Source of the DNA: Isoetes taiwanensis
Taxonomy: Eukaryota; Streptophyta; Lycopodiopsida; Isoetales; Isoetaceae
Direction: 5' to 3'
Length of the DNA stretch: 64,000 nucleotides
Assembly: GCA_021234155.1 (NCBI GenBank)
Contig: JAJEKV010000057.1
Coordinates: 5,115,821-5,179,820 of the forward strand
How positions within the stretch are numbered: the stretch's first letter is position 1; the number at the start of each line of letters is the position of its first letter. Made by a program: the position numbers and the translations under genes. The notes under the pieces were generated by a model, which was not told where the DNA came from, did not search any database, and saw nothing but the letters and a program-made list of their open reading frames with translations. Shown piece by piece: positions 34,599-47,636 of the stretch.

Positions 34599-34985
34599 CA
34601 GGGATAGGTTCAATACGCTGTACGTTTTATACGGAATACGTATGAATTGTATGATACGGCACATATTTGCCGTATAAAACGTAAAAAATACGGCAAAAAA
34701 ATACGGCGTCGGAAGATTTTCGCGTCTGCCGAAAACAACGCGGAAAGCGTCTGGCGAAAATTTTCGGCGTCGCGAAAGCGATGAAAACCGCTTCTGTGAG
34801 CGCCAAAAAAAAAAAAAAAAAAAACCTCAGATCGCTGCACGCGATACGGAAAAATTTTTTTCTGATTTAAAATTTTTTTCACAGACGCTGGAATTCTTTC
34901 AGATAAACGCGAAAATACTTTCGGCGTCGCTAAGCGATCTGAAAGGTTTCGCGTCTGTGAAAAAAAAAAAAAAAAAAAAACCCCC
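34599..34985. mobile_element. hAT-like fragment at the left edge of the array
   Basis: It begins CAGGGATAGGTTCAATACG and contains AAA-flanked CGC palindromes with a TCTG core (for example TTTCGCGTCTGTGAAA). It ends in an A-run directly before the first tandem unit. Confidence 0.55.
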
Positions 34986-35398
34986 GCCCAAACTAGCTTC
35001 AGACAAAAGCCATACTAGCATGACTATCTACCTCGGTCAATCCCTTGGTAGACTTATCCAGCCATACATGGACTAGGCTAATCCAAGATGGTACTCCATA
35101 TCCATGGTCCATGATACTTATCAAGACATACAAAACTAGCCTAATCTTATAAGTCTTGAACAACAAAAATGACTTTTATGAATCAAAAGACCAAAATACT
35201 AAATTTAATAAAGACCTTTGGCATGTTTTTACAGAACTGTGCCTGTTCATACAGGTCAATACATGTTTTAAACGATTTCTTCGCAAGTACATCATTAGCC
35301 CACAAACCATGCAGGCTTATCATTCCAGCATCAACCTACAAACTTATGCAAGCTAATCTGTTTACACACATCTCCAAGTTTTACTTCGATTGAATGCT

Positions 35399-36189
35399 AT
35401 TGATGGCTGCTGCACTCCCTGCAGTAGGAGAAGGCCCGCACTCCCTGTGGGTTGCTTATGGCACTCCAAGTGCTGAGATCAGCTCAGACCTGTTCTTTGC
35501 AGACCGACCTCTGTGCTGCTTGGTATGAATGCCTCTGGAGCAGAAATAAAGTCCTTCCCCTTTCCCAGCTAGGGGGAGATTAGGATCGAAGGACAAGTCA
35601 CAACTGGATAGTATGGGCTAAGGAAGAGATTAAACGAGGAAGTCCTTATCAGTTGCTCACTCATTCCATGTTCTTGCGTTCCAGGGGGAACCTGAACTAG
35701 GAACCTCGAGTGAGTTGATCTTCTTGAAGCTGGAGTATATGCGGGCAGGTGTAGCAGCACTGGAGAGTGAGTGGACACCCCTTCTGGGGCAGGCTTGTGT
35801 GATGTGCTTCTTTGCTAGAAGAAGGTGCAGACATCCGTAGTCTGAGAAATGGAAGGGAGAACCACTTATAGTATAGCAAGGTAGCATGATAGTCCATGCC
35901 AAGTTAACGCGCAGGATGAAATTCGCTTCTGGGTGCTCTTCAACTGTTTGTATCTGTCGGTTATGAGCTTCAGATGGCTTTAACTTCGGACCTTACAGTA
36001 ATCTTTTCCATTTGTCCAGCTGAAAGGAATGATACTTGTCCCTCGATCTGTAGTCTTGGATTAATGGGTAGACCATTGTATGTAAAGTTATATCCGGCCT
36101 ATTGTGGAGCCATTCCAATAAGGTCTTGTACCCCCCTTTTTTTTTCGGTTTAATAAAATCAAAATATCTTGCATCCAAAAAAAAAAAAA
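35399..36189 (+). mobile_element. Retroposed LINE 3' end with poly(A)
   Basis: A 791-bp insertion ends in GGTTTAATAAAATCAAAATA, then a short stretch and a run of 13 A residues. It is flanked by GAATGCT on both sides (35392-35398, 36190-36196). Units 2-4 have the empty site. The 3' end is typical of plant L1 elements; no ORF2 motif remains. Confidence 0.8.
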
Positions 36190-37217
36190 GAATGCTTTGT
36201 ATATATGGATAATCCAAAAAGGAAGGATCTCACCAATATGTAGACCTTCCTCAAAGTATAAGAGTGATTGTCTATAATCATATCTTCAAATCACCAATTC
36301 TGAAATAATACTTCTAAGAGATGAAGTCTTGGTTACCTGCAGCCAAACCAATTACAAGTTAGCCTGATAAGGGTAAATGTAAAGCAGCTAGCAGGTAAGC
36401 AATAAGACTTCATGGCTTTTCGCCCTTCACCTAGTTGTATTGTATCCATCTATTTTCAATAAAAAATGCTAAACAAAATGTGAATCTTTATGTTAGCATC
36501 ATCAATCCTCCAAATACTAGTGGATCATGATTTTTACATGAGCATCATTAAACAAGCCATAGACTTTGAGCATGCGTTAGTACTCAAATTACAATGCAAA
36601 TACTCAAAACTTGTTTAGAAAAGCTAATTACATACATTTCTTAAAGCTTATAAGTTCATATGCATATGAACTCATCAATCTTTACAAAAAACCAAATCTA
36701 GGTATGCCAAAAATACAAAGAAAGTACTTGCTGCCATAAAATTACAGCTCTTAGAAAAAATGGCATAACTCTCTGTAGGAAGCTCTGTTTTTCTATTATT
36801 TATATGTTTCGGAAACGGCAACATATGCTCTACCATTTCAAGTAAAAATCGTCTGATTTTAAAAAAAAATGCTGCATCAAAAATTGATTTCCGGAATCAG
36901 ACCTAAATGCCCTTACCGCTTTCAAATGAAAGTTTGTGATCCAAAAGTTTATTCTTAAGATCTGTAGCCACATAACAAGATGATTTAGGGAACAAAAGGC
37001 CACACCTAAGAAGTGTTCTTGATGTGGGCTTTGTCCAAAAAAAAGGCTGGTTTATATCGATCCATAGCGCCTCATCATGCTAAAGCTGCAGCTTTTGCTA
37101 TGCATCGGCAAGGTTTGTGCCATCCTGATCATAGTGCTTATGAAATGAAGCGGCAAGAAGGCGCTCTCCTTGTTTGCCATTGAAGAGAAGAAAGGATGCC
37201 ACAATGGTGATAACTAC

Positions 37218-37538
37218 GGGTAAAAGCATGTTAGGGTGTCCCTTAAAAAGTATTATTTAGTGACCAAAAAAGTACCTAAAAAGGTACCCAAGACTGGGTA
37301 CTGGGTACCTGTGTAATATCTCAATAAAAAGTACACTCTAGAACTTTTATATATATTCTGGTCTCCAGTAGCATTATCTTTATCTTAACTTTGAATATTA
37401 ATGCGTCCTTGACTTTTATTTTGGACTTTCGTACTAGTTTTAATGAAAATAAAAATGAGAAAGTACCCAGTTCTGAAGTACCTAGTGTATGTACTTTTGC
37501 AGGTTCCAAAAGTGGTACACCCTAACATGCTTTTACCC
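37218..37538. mobile_element. MITE with long terminal inverted repeats
   Basis: The 321-bp insertion has 22-bp perfect terminal inverted repeats starting GGGTAAAAGCATGTTAGGG. CTAC flanks both sides (37214-37217, 37539-37542), and sister units show the single CTAC empty site. The interior holds AAAGTACC/GGTACC repeats. The superfamily is unclear; the GGG ends recall PIF/Harbinger. Confidence 0.88.
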
Positions 37539-38741
37539 CTACCTCCATTATCAGCCATAAAATAGACATGTCTTTTTTATAATATAAATATAAAATTTCA
37601 AACCTACATGGTCCATTTTTTCAAATGACATTTGAGTCCCATAAAATACTCTAATTTTCTACAATTGAATGTGCTTTCTCTTGTGAAAATGAATGCATGC
37701 AACCATTTTCTAAAAGTGAGACACTTGGCAAACATGCCATGCCATCCCATAATTAAAAAGTAAGTGCTTTTCTATAAATTTGACATACCTTGTTCTAAGG
37801 TCTCATAAGATCAAACTGATGCGATCTATTAAGCAATAGGGTCAACATACAATGTTTTCAAATAGTAGTATCTATGTATTCCAATATTATTCCCAAACAT
37901 AAGAGAAATAAGAAAAGAATAACATTTTGGAGCCAAACGTGCACAACAAGTTTTGAAAATGTGCACAACAAGTTTTGTGAATATGGCACATGCTCCACCA
38001 CGTACCTGCTTGCACATGCATGTACCGTAGGATAGGACAAACCACTGCTTGTCATACTGTAATCATAGGGCGGACATGACCCTACTATTACAGCAGGGGT
38101 CATGTCTTACCCTATAATTACAATTAACTTAAATATGAATAATTGAAAAATGCACAAAAATACCTCTGTACATGTGCTTCGATTTCTTGTAACACTTCAT
38201 ATGCTCATTTAAGCTTTGAAGAATATTTGTTTGTACTCAGTTCCTGCTATTTAGAGCATGCTGAATTTTCCTGTAACTCGGTCCATAAATGGCAATTGAG
38301 AGTTTTAGGCCAAATGGCCTTAAAGGGAAATTATCCCTTGTATGTTTGAGCACTATGCTCTTGAGATTTTTTTCCACATGGCCTTAAAGGAAAATTATCC
38401 CATATATATATGAGCACTATGCTCTTGTTCATCATAATTCAAAAGATGTTCAAGAATGGAGGTCAAGTGTACATCATTACCAATGCCATTTTGGAACATT
38501 TGATTTACTCGAAATGAGGTCGAATGGCACTTCATTATGAAATATCATCTCAAGTATTTGATTTACCTGTACAAATGTAAATCCACAACATGCAAACATG
38601 TATGAGATATAAAATACTCAACATCTCAACTTTGTAGATCATAATATAGAGAAAGAATAAGAGTCTGATTGTTGTACCATTGACCAATGGATAAGAGCAA
38701 CATTGGTAAAACCAATGAATGGAAGTATCTAAAAAAAACCC

Positions 38742-41700
38742 GCCCAAACTAGCTTCAGACAAAAGCCATACTAGCATGACTATCTACCTCGGTCAATCCC
38801 TTGGTAGACTTATCCAGCCATACATGGACTAGGCTAATCCAAGATGGTACTCCATATCCATGGTCCATGATACTTATCAAGACATACAAAACTAGCCTAA
38901 TCTTATAAGTCTTGAACAGCAAAAATGACTTTTATGAATCAAAAGACCAAAATACTAAATTTAATAAAGACCTTTGGCATGTTTTTACAGAACTGTGCCT
39001 GTTCATACAGGTCAATACATGTTTTAAACGATTTCTTCGCAAGTACATCATTAGCCCACAAACCATGCAGGCTTATCATTCCAGCATCAACCTACAAACT
39101 GTTTACACACATCTCCAAGTTTTACTTCAATTGAATGCTTTGTATATATGGATAATCCAAAAAGGAAGGATCTCACCAATATGTAGATCTTCCTCAAAGT
39201 ATAAGAGTGATTGTCTATAATCATACCTTCAAGTCACCAATTCTGAAATAATACTTCTAAGAGATGAAGTCTTGGTTACCTGCAGCCAAACCAATTACAA
39301 GTTAGCCTGATAAGGGTAAATGTAAAGCAGGTAGCAGGTAAGCAATAAGACTTCATGGCTTTTCGCCCTTCACCTAGTTGTATTGTATCCATCTATTTTC
39401 AATAAAAAAATGCTAAACAAAATGTGAATCTCTATGTTAGCATCATCAAAAGTACTTGCTGCCATAAAATTACAGCTCTTAGAAAAAATGGCATAACTCT
39501 CTGTAGGAAGCTCTGTTTTTCTATTATTTATATGTTTCGGAAACGGCAACATATGCTCTACCATTTCAAGTAAAAACAGTCTGATTTTTAAAAAAAATGC
39601 TGCATAAAAAATTGATTTCCGGAATCAGACCTAAATGCCCTTACCTCTTTCAAATGAAAGTTTGTGATCCAAAAGTTTATTCTTAAGATCTGTAGCCACA
39701 TAACAAGATGATTTAGGGAACAAAAGGCCACACCTAAGAAGTGTTCTTGATGTGGGCTTTGTCCAAAAAAATGGCTGGTATATATCGATCCATAGCGCCT
39801 CATCATGTTAAAGCTGCAGCTTTTGCTATGCATCGGCAAGGTTTCTGCCATCCTGATCATAGTGCTTATGAAATGAAGCGGCAAGAAGGCGCTCTCCTTG
39901 TTTGCCATTGAAGAGAAGAAAGGATGCCACAATGGTGATAACTACCTCCATTATCAGCCATAAAATAGACATGTCTTTTTTATAATATAAATATAAAATT
40001 TCAAACCTACATGGTCCATTTTTGCAAATGACATTTGAGTCCCATAAAATATTCTAATTTTCTACAATTGAACGTGCTTTCTCTTGTGAAAATGAATGCA
40101 TGCAACCATTTTCTAAAAGTGAGACACTTGGCAAACATGCCATGCCATCCCATAATTAAAAAGTAAGTGCTTTTCTATAAATTTGACATACCTTGTTCTA
40201 AGGTCTCATAAGATCAAACTGATGCGATCTATTAAGCAATAGGGTCAACATACAATGTTTTCAAATAGTAGTATCTATGTATTCCAATATTATTCCCAAA
40301 CATAAGAGAAATAAGAAAAGAATAATATTTTGGAGCCAAAAGTGCACAACAAGTTTTGAAAATGTGCACAACAAGTTTTGTGAATATGGCACATGCTCCA
40401 CCACGTACCTGCTTGCACATGTATGTAGCCATCTTGGAATATCATTTAATCACAATTAAAAAAATCCTACCTCCAACCGTAGGATAGGACAGACCACTGC
40501 TTGTCATACTGTAATCATAGGGCGGACATGACCCTACTATTACAGCAGGGGTCATGTCTTACCCTATAATTACAATTAACTTAAATATGAATAATTGAAA
40601 AATGCACAAAAATACCTCTGTACATGTGCTTCGATTTCTTGTAACACTTCATATGCTCATTTAAGCTTTGAAGAATATTTGTTTGTACTCAGTTCCTGCT
40701 ATTTACACTACTAGAGGATGGGTTGTTTGCGACGTCAGTTTGCGACGTATATGAAACGTCCACGTCGCAAAAATCGCGTACGTTCCCATGACGTCGCACA
40801 AAATTTAAACGACGTCGCAGATAAAATGTCCCACGTCGCAGTTGGAACGTCTGGTCAGACGTCGCAATGGCAAAAATCGAGTACGTTCCTACGACATTGC
40901 ACAAAATTCAAACAACGTCGCAAATAGAACGTCAGACGTCACAGTTAGAACGTCTAGCCAGACGTCGCAATTGCCTACTACGTGCCACGTCCCATTAGCG
41001 ACGTACCACGTTGCAAGTGCAACGTCATTACAACGTAAAACGTAGCAATTGCAACGTCTCATTATGACTTAAAGAATAAATACAGAATAAATACAGAATA
41101 AATACAAATATGAGTTATTAAGGTGTTGGTAAGGCCTCAGGTTTGTTAGCCGAAGGTTAGGGGTTCAAGTCCACGAAAAAACATTTTGGGCGCACATATA
41201 TGTACGTCTTAGCAACATGTAAGCGACATATTTAGCGTATTTTTGTACGTATTTGGGACGTCCATGACGTCTCTAATACATTGCAAATGCGACGTGACGT
41301 CGCATATGCGACGTGACGTCGCGCTGCGACGAATCCACGGCGACGTCATTCGACGAATCCACGGCGACGTCATTTGCGATGAGCGGGAAACGTTATTAAA
41401 GCGTGTGCATGCGACGTTTGATGTCCTCGTTACGTCGCTAAGATGTCGCAAACGACGTCGCAAACTGCCTATTCTGTAATAGTGTTAGAGCATGCTGAAT
41501 TTTCCTGTAAGTCGGTCCATAAATGGCAATTGAGAGTTTTAGGCCAAATGGCCTTAAAGGGAAATTATCCCTTGTATGTTTGAGCACTATGCTCTTGAGA
41601 TTTTTTGCCACATGGCCTTAAAGGAAAATTATCCCATATATATATGAGCACTATGCTCTTGTTCATCATAATTCAAAAGATGTTCAAGAATGGAGGTCAA

Positions 41701-41975
41701 GAGTACATCATTACCAACGCCATTTTGGAACATTTGATTTACTCGAAATGAGGTCGAATGGCACTTCATTATGAAATATCATCTCAAGTATTTGATTTAC
41801 CTGTACAAATGTAAATCCACAACATGCAAACATGTATGAGATATAAAATACTCAACATCTCAACTTTGTAGATCATAATATAGAGAAAGAATAAGAGTCT
41901 GCTTGTTGTACCATTGACCAATGGATAAGAGCAACATTGGTAAAACCAATGAATGGAAGTATCTAAAAAAAACCC
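38742..41975. repeat. Array unit 2 (short type, CACTA insertion)
   Basis: Without the element at 40706-41484 it is about 2.45 kb. It lacks the ~210-bp segment kept in units 1 and 3. In its 3' half it shares small variants with unit 1 (GATCTATTAAGCAATAGG; GTGCTTCGATTTCTTG) rather than with units 3 and 4. Confidence 0.85.
40706..41484. mobile_element. Non-autonomous CACTA transposon
   Basis: Ends are CACTACTAGAGG and, in reverse, CACTATTACAGAA, with a 3-bp target duplication TTA (40703-40705, 41485-41487); unit 1 shows the empty site. Both subterminal regions are dense in GACGTC and GCGACGT. The middle has a tRNA-like B-box, GGTTCAAGTCC, with TGGTAAGGCC upstream (about 41112-41172). No transposase. 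Confidence 0.93.
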
Positions 41976-44900
41976 GCCCAAACTAGCTTTGGACAAAAAG
42001 CCATACTAGCATGACTATCTACCTCGGTCAATCCCTTGGTAGACTTATCCAGCCATACATGGACTAGGCTAATCCAAGATGGTACTCCATATCCATGGTC
42101 CATGATACTTATCAAGACATACAAAACTAGCCTAATCTTATAAGTCTTGAACAGCAGAAATGACTTTTATGAATCAAAAGACCAAAATACTAAATTTAAT
42201 AAAGACCTTTGGCATGTTTTTACAGAACTGTGCCTGTTCATACAGGTCAATACATGTTTTAAACGATTTCTTCTTAAGTACATCATTAGCCCACAAACCA
42301 TGCGGGGTGCTTATCATTCCAAAGATCAACCTACAAACTTATGCAAGCTAATCTGTTTACACACATCTCCAAGTTTTACTTCGATTGAATGCTTTGTATA
42401 TATGGATAATCCAAAAAGGAAGGATCTCACCAATATGTAGATCTTCCTCAAAGTATAAGAGTGATTGTCTATAATCATATCTTCAAGTCACCAATTCTGA
42501 AATAATACTTCTAAGAGATGAAGTCTTGGTTACCTGCAGCCAAACCAATTACAAGTTAGCCTGATAAGGGTAAATGTAAAGCGACTAGGTGTAAGCAATA
42601 AGACTTCATGGCTTTTCGCCCTTCACCTAGTTGTATTGTATCCATCTATTTTCAATAAAAAATGCTAAACAAAATGTGAATCTTTATGTTAGCATCATCA
42701 ATCCTCCAACTACTAGTCGATCATGATTTTTACATGAGCATCATTAAACAAGCCATAGACTTTGAGCATGCGTTAGTACTCAAATTACAATGCAAATACT
42801 CAAAACTTGTTTACAAAAGCTAATTACATACATTTCTTAAAGCTTATAAGTTCATATGCATATGAACTCATCAATCTTTACAAAAAACCAAATCTAGGTA
42901 TGCCAAAAATACAAAGAAAGTACTTGCTGCCATAAAATTACAGCTCTTAGAAAAAGTGGCATAACTCTCTGTAGGAAGCTCTGTTTTTCTATTATTTATA
43001 TGTTTCGGAAACGGCAACATATGCTCTACCATTTCAAGTAAAAACAGTCTGATTTTTAAAAAAAATGCTGCATCAAAAATTGATTTCCGGAATCAGACCT
43101 AAATGCCCTTACCGCTTTCAAATGAAAGTTTGTGATCCAAAAGTTTATTCTTAAGATCTGTAGCCACATAACAAGATGATTTAGGGAACAAAAGGCCACA
43201 CCTAAGAAGTGTTCTTGATGTGGGCTTTGTCCAAAAAAAAAGGCTGGTTTATATCGATCCATAGCGCCTCATCATGCTAAAGCTGCAGCTTTTGCTATGC
43301 ATCGGCAAGGTTTGTGCCATCCTGATCATAGTGCTTATGAAATGAAGCGGCAAGAAGGCGCTCTCCTTGTTTGCCGTTGAAGAGAAGAAAGGATGCCACA
43401 ATGGTGATAACTACCTCCATTATCAGCCATAAAATAGACATGTCTTTTTTATAATCTTCCTATATATATGATTACTATTTGGTTTTTGGAATTATAAATA
43501 TGTAACTTTCCGGCATGAAATTAGTGTGATTTTTAGTTTTTGGAATTACTGAGTTTTTAGAATGGTTTTTCCGGCATGTTTTTGCGTGAGTCGGTTCTAT
43601 CTATTTTTAACAAGCGCGCCCTCTGTTCCATGGCGATCTCTGCAAACACTGTGCCAGAGATCAAAATTGACAGAAAAAACCCGAAAGCAATCTCGAATTT
43701 TGGCGCCTATGTTGCTTTGGAAAAACGGGTAAAACAAAGGGCGCATCTCCGACGCTCCTGGCCTTGACTCCTAATTCGATCAGCTTGTTTCTAGATTTCT
43801 GTCTCAGATTCCAGGTTTATAGTTGCAACCCTTGCTGTAGCTCTATGGGTTTGTCACCAAAAATTGAAAACCCACCGGCGCCTATGGTAGGCGACTCGGC
43901 AATAGCTAGCCAAATTTGGAGATCTTAGGGAGCAACCCACTAATTCCTTCTGAGCACTGCCCAGGCCAGCATAAAATTCTTGAGCATGTTGATGCCAAAA
44001 AATTGATGTAGCTTAGGACATCCGATTTTGGACTCAGATGGGCGACCGCTCTTTTCAAAAATCTCTGTTCTTTCGAGCCTAAAAACAAATGAAATCCTCT
44101 GTTCAAATCCTAATTACAAAAAGATTTACAGTTACATGGACACTGTGAACGGATTTGTAGCCCATTTGATGCCGGAAGCCGTAGAGGCTGCATGCAATAG
44201 GCATGAGCCTTTCCGGGCCTGAGCCGTGCATTTTGCAGCAAGATAAGAATGCAGCTGCCTCAATTGCACAACTCAAAAGGCAATCCAGGCCATCGGAAAG
44301 CACAATTAGTTAAATCAAAATTAAAATGATCCAATCCAACTCCTTTTTCAGATGCCACAGTAAGAAGCTGATTTATGTCTTGGATCTCAAGCCTCTGGAT
44401 TGCAATAATAATCTGATGTGAAAGGGAAATTTAAGCCTATCATGAATTATGGCAAAGAAATTTGCAGTTCTTTGCGTTATTCTGTTTTACGCAACTCTAT
44501 AACATACGGACCCACAGAAAACTTAAGTTATGCCATGCAGGGGATCCAACTCAGTTGGATCCATTGTCAAGCTATAAAAACACCAAGAAGGGGACTACTA
44601 GAAGGACAATGTGTAACTTGGTATGGAAAATTCAATCTATTTTTCTTTCAATATTGCCATTGTTTCCTGCAATATGATTTTGCAAGGACAACACATGGAT
44701 TTTGCTATGGTGCAACGAGTGTTTTACTTTCATTAATCATTATATGTCATACATATCTTGGTGCAATTTTCGTACATTTGCAAGCATATTACATGGTGCT
44801 TCTTTAGGATGCAGAAAATTTTTTCTAGAAAGTAGTAAATGCTAATGCTAATGGTAAAGCGGTAAAGCCTTACCTCAACATGTACTTCCTAGGACCATTG

Positions 44901-47636
44901 CTTAAACAAATATCTACTTACTGACAATCACACCTAAATACTGGAAATAAACTCTATGTTACTTTTAAATCCAATTTTAACATCCACTTGCTCATTATGG
45001 AATGTTGGCTTTAAATACACATACTTGCCAATAGACACGCTTTAAATACACACACTTGCTAATAGACACAGGCATAACAAGTAATGCTTTGCCAGCCATC
45101 CCTTTATGTAACAAATGGAATATATGTGTTTTGTCTATCTTTGCCAGCAATTGAATATGTGTTTTGTATATCTAGCTAATAATGGTACACAGTGGTTGAC
45201 AGTATTGTAATGTTGATCAAAGTACACTTTTACTTTATATATTCAACAATAGTCCAAATATGACATCTAAACGAGTCTTCAAATTTGATATGAGGTGCAT
45301 GGTGAAATATTGTCCGACACAATTGCATACCATGATGTATGCTCGACATTGTTACTGAGGTTCTTTAATAGCAAGTGCTTTCAAGCACAAGGACTGTTGT
45401 ATACAATGTGGCATCGTCATTGATATAATTTTCCACTACTCTATCTATATTCTTCGACGTTTGTCACTGCACATAATTCTCAGCATTGTCGAGGATCTGT
45501 TTACCATCTAAAGAACTAGCAAACCCATTTACTACAATATATATCATAATGTATATACAATTATTCCATGGGAGGCATATGCGTAACATGGGGGGTCATA
45601 TAGATAGAGATTAATCCCATCCAACCAATCACGAAATGGATGGCCAAGATTTAACCTCCCAAGTGTTGGCATTTTGATATTGTTTTTCCGTGTAGCCAAA
45701 TTCGAGCTCTTCGCATTTGAGATTGCCAAAACCCCTGTGCAATTTACATGCTTGTGATCATATGGTGTTGCTAACCAAATATGTTGTCTCTATTGTGGAG
45801 TTCAAGCCCTTAATAATAATATGCAAGAATCTGCTATTTTGAAAAAAAAAAAAATTGGCATCAAAAGTTTCTTTACGTCCAATACATCTAGACAATGCAG
45901 GCTTTATCAACACATTAGGCACTTTCCAACATTTTTAATTGTGAGCAAGGGCCTTAATTGTGTGCACTTAATTTCAACACCTTTTTCGCATTGGAAGGCA
46001 TTCTCCCCTAATGAAAAAGGGATATGGGGAATCTAAACTTTGCGCAATCCCTCAAAGTACAATAATGCAAAATGAGGTGAAAGAGAACAACCAGACGACA
46101 TTGTGAGTTCAAGAGCTTGCGAAAAGCTTTCTCCTATTGATTCAAGAGCTAAATGGCATTATCACTTCCTTGGAAATTGATGCTCCCTCTACACCATGGG
46201 CGCCGCACCAAAGGTCACATCTGGGTTCGACTCCCAAGAGTGCATTAAAACGTAGCTACAAATACGAAGAAGAAATAAGAGAAAACGCAAATTGTCTTTA
46301 TCTACAACACGCTATATGCACCACTGCAATATATACACTACACTACGCACATGACCATTATCCAACTATTAATAACAAATACTTCCCATTGAGATTGTAT
46401 TATTAGATGCACAAGGCGCCGGCCCCGCCAGCGCCAAATTCTTGTATAAATATAAAATTTTAAACCTACATGGTCCATTTTTGCAAATGACATTTGAGTC
46501 CCATAAAATATTCTAATTTTCTACAATTGAACGTGCTTTCTCTTGTGAAAATGAATGCATGCAACCATTTTCTAAAAGTGAGACACTTGACAAACAAGCC
46601 ATGCCATCCCATAATTAAAAAGTAAGTGCTTTTCTATAAATTTGACATACCTTGTTCTAAGGTCTCATAAGATCAAACTGATGCGATCTAAGCAATAGGG
46701 TCAACATACAATGTTTTCAAATAGTAGTATCTATGTATTCCAATATTATTCCCAAACATAAGAGAAATAAGAAAAGAATAACATTTTGGAGCCAAACGTG
46801 CACAACAAGTTTTGAAAATGTGCACAACAAGTTTTGTGAATATGGCACATGCTCCACCACGTACCTGCTTGCGCATGCATGTAGCCATCTTGGAATATCA
46901 TTTAATCACAATAAAAAAAATCCTACCTCCAACCGTAGGATAGGACAGACCACTGCTTGTCATACTGTAATCATAGGGCGGACATGACCCTACTATTACA
47001 GCAGGGGTCATGTCTTACCCTATAATTACAATTAACTTAAATATGAATAATTGAAAAATGCACAAAAATACCTCTGTACATGTGTCTTGTAACACTTCAT
47101 ATGCTCATTTAAGCTTTGAAGAATATTTGTTTGTACTCAGTTCCTGCTATTTAGAGCATGCTGAATTTTCCTGTAACTCGGTCCATAAATGGCAATTGAG
47201 AGTTTTAGGCCAAATGGCCTTAAAGGGAAATTATCCCTTGTATGTTTGAGCACTATGCTCTTGAGATTTTTTTCCACATGGCCTTAAAGGAAAATTATCC
47301 CATATATATATGAGCACTATGCTCTTGTTCATCATAATTCAAAAGATGTTCAAGAATGGAGGTCAAGTGTACATCATTACCAACGCCATTTTGGAACATT
47401 TGATTTACTCGAAATGAGGTCGAATGGCACTTCATTATGAAATATCAAGTATTTGATTTACCTGTATAAATGTAAATCCACAACATGCAAACATGTATGA
47501 GATATAAAATACTCAACATCTCAACTTTGTAGATCATAATATAGAGAAAGAATAAGAGTCTGATTGTTGTACCATTGACCAATGGATAAGAGCAACATTG
47601 GTAAAACCAATGAATGGAAGTATCTAAAAAAAACCC
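41976..47636. repeat. Array unit 3 (long type, Helitron insertion)
   Basis: Without the insertion at 43455-46444 it is about 2.67 kb. It carries the ~210-bp segment like unit 1, but its 3' half has the deletions typical of unit 4 (GATCTAAGCAATAGG; GTGTCTTGTAACAC). Confidence 0.85.
43455..46444 (+). mobile_element. Helitron 3, 2,990 bp, ending CTTG
   Basis: Comparison with units 2 and 4 shows an insertion exactly between A (43454) and T (46445) with no target duplication. It begins TCTTCCTATATATATG and ends with a GC-rich hairpin (GGCGCCGG...GCCAGCGCC), then AAATTCTTG. The ending CTTG departs from the usual CTRR. Frames inside (43576-43767 and 44418-44807, plus) match nothing I recognise and may be captured pieces. 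No Rep/helicase. Confidence 0.75.

Larger units (their letters stand above)
34986..38741. repeat. Array unit 1 (long type, two insertions)
   Basis: It starts at GCCCAAACTAGCT. Without its LINE tail (35399-36189) and MITE (37218-37538) it is about 2.63 kb. It keeps a ~210-bp segment (about 36500-36720) that units 2 and 4 lack. Short frames repeat from unit to unit; none has a recognisable domain or intact conservation. Several minus-strand AG|GT sites recur in each unit (for example CTGCAG|GTAACC), so a spliced non-coding transcript is possible. Confidence 0.85.

Noticed and set aside
41107-41172. tRNA gene
   Set aside because: Only A-box-like and B-box motifs are present; no acceptor stem or anticodon arm can be folded.
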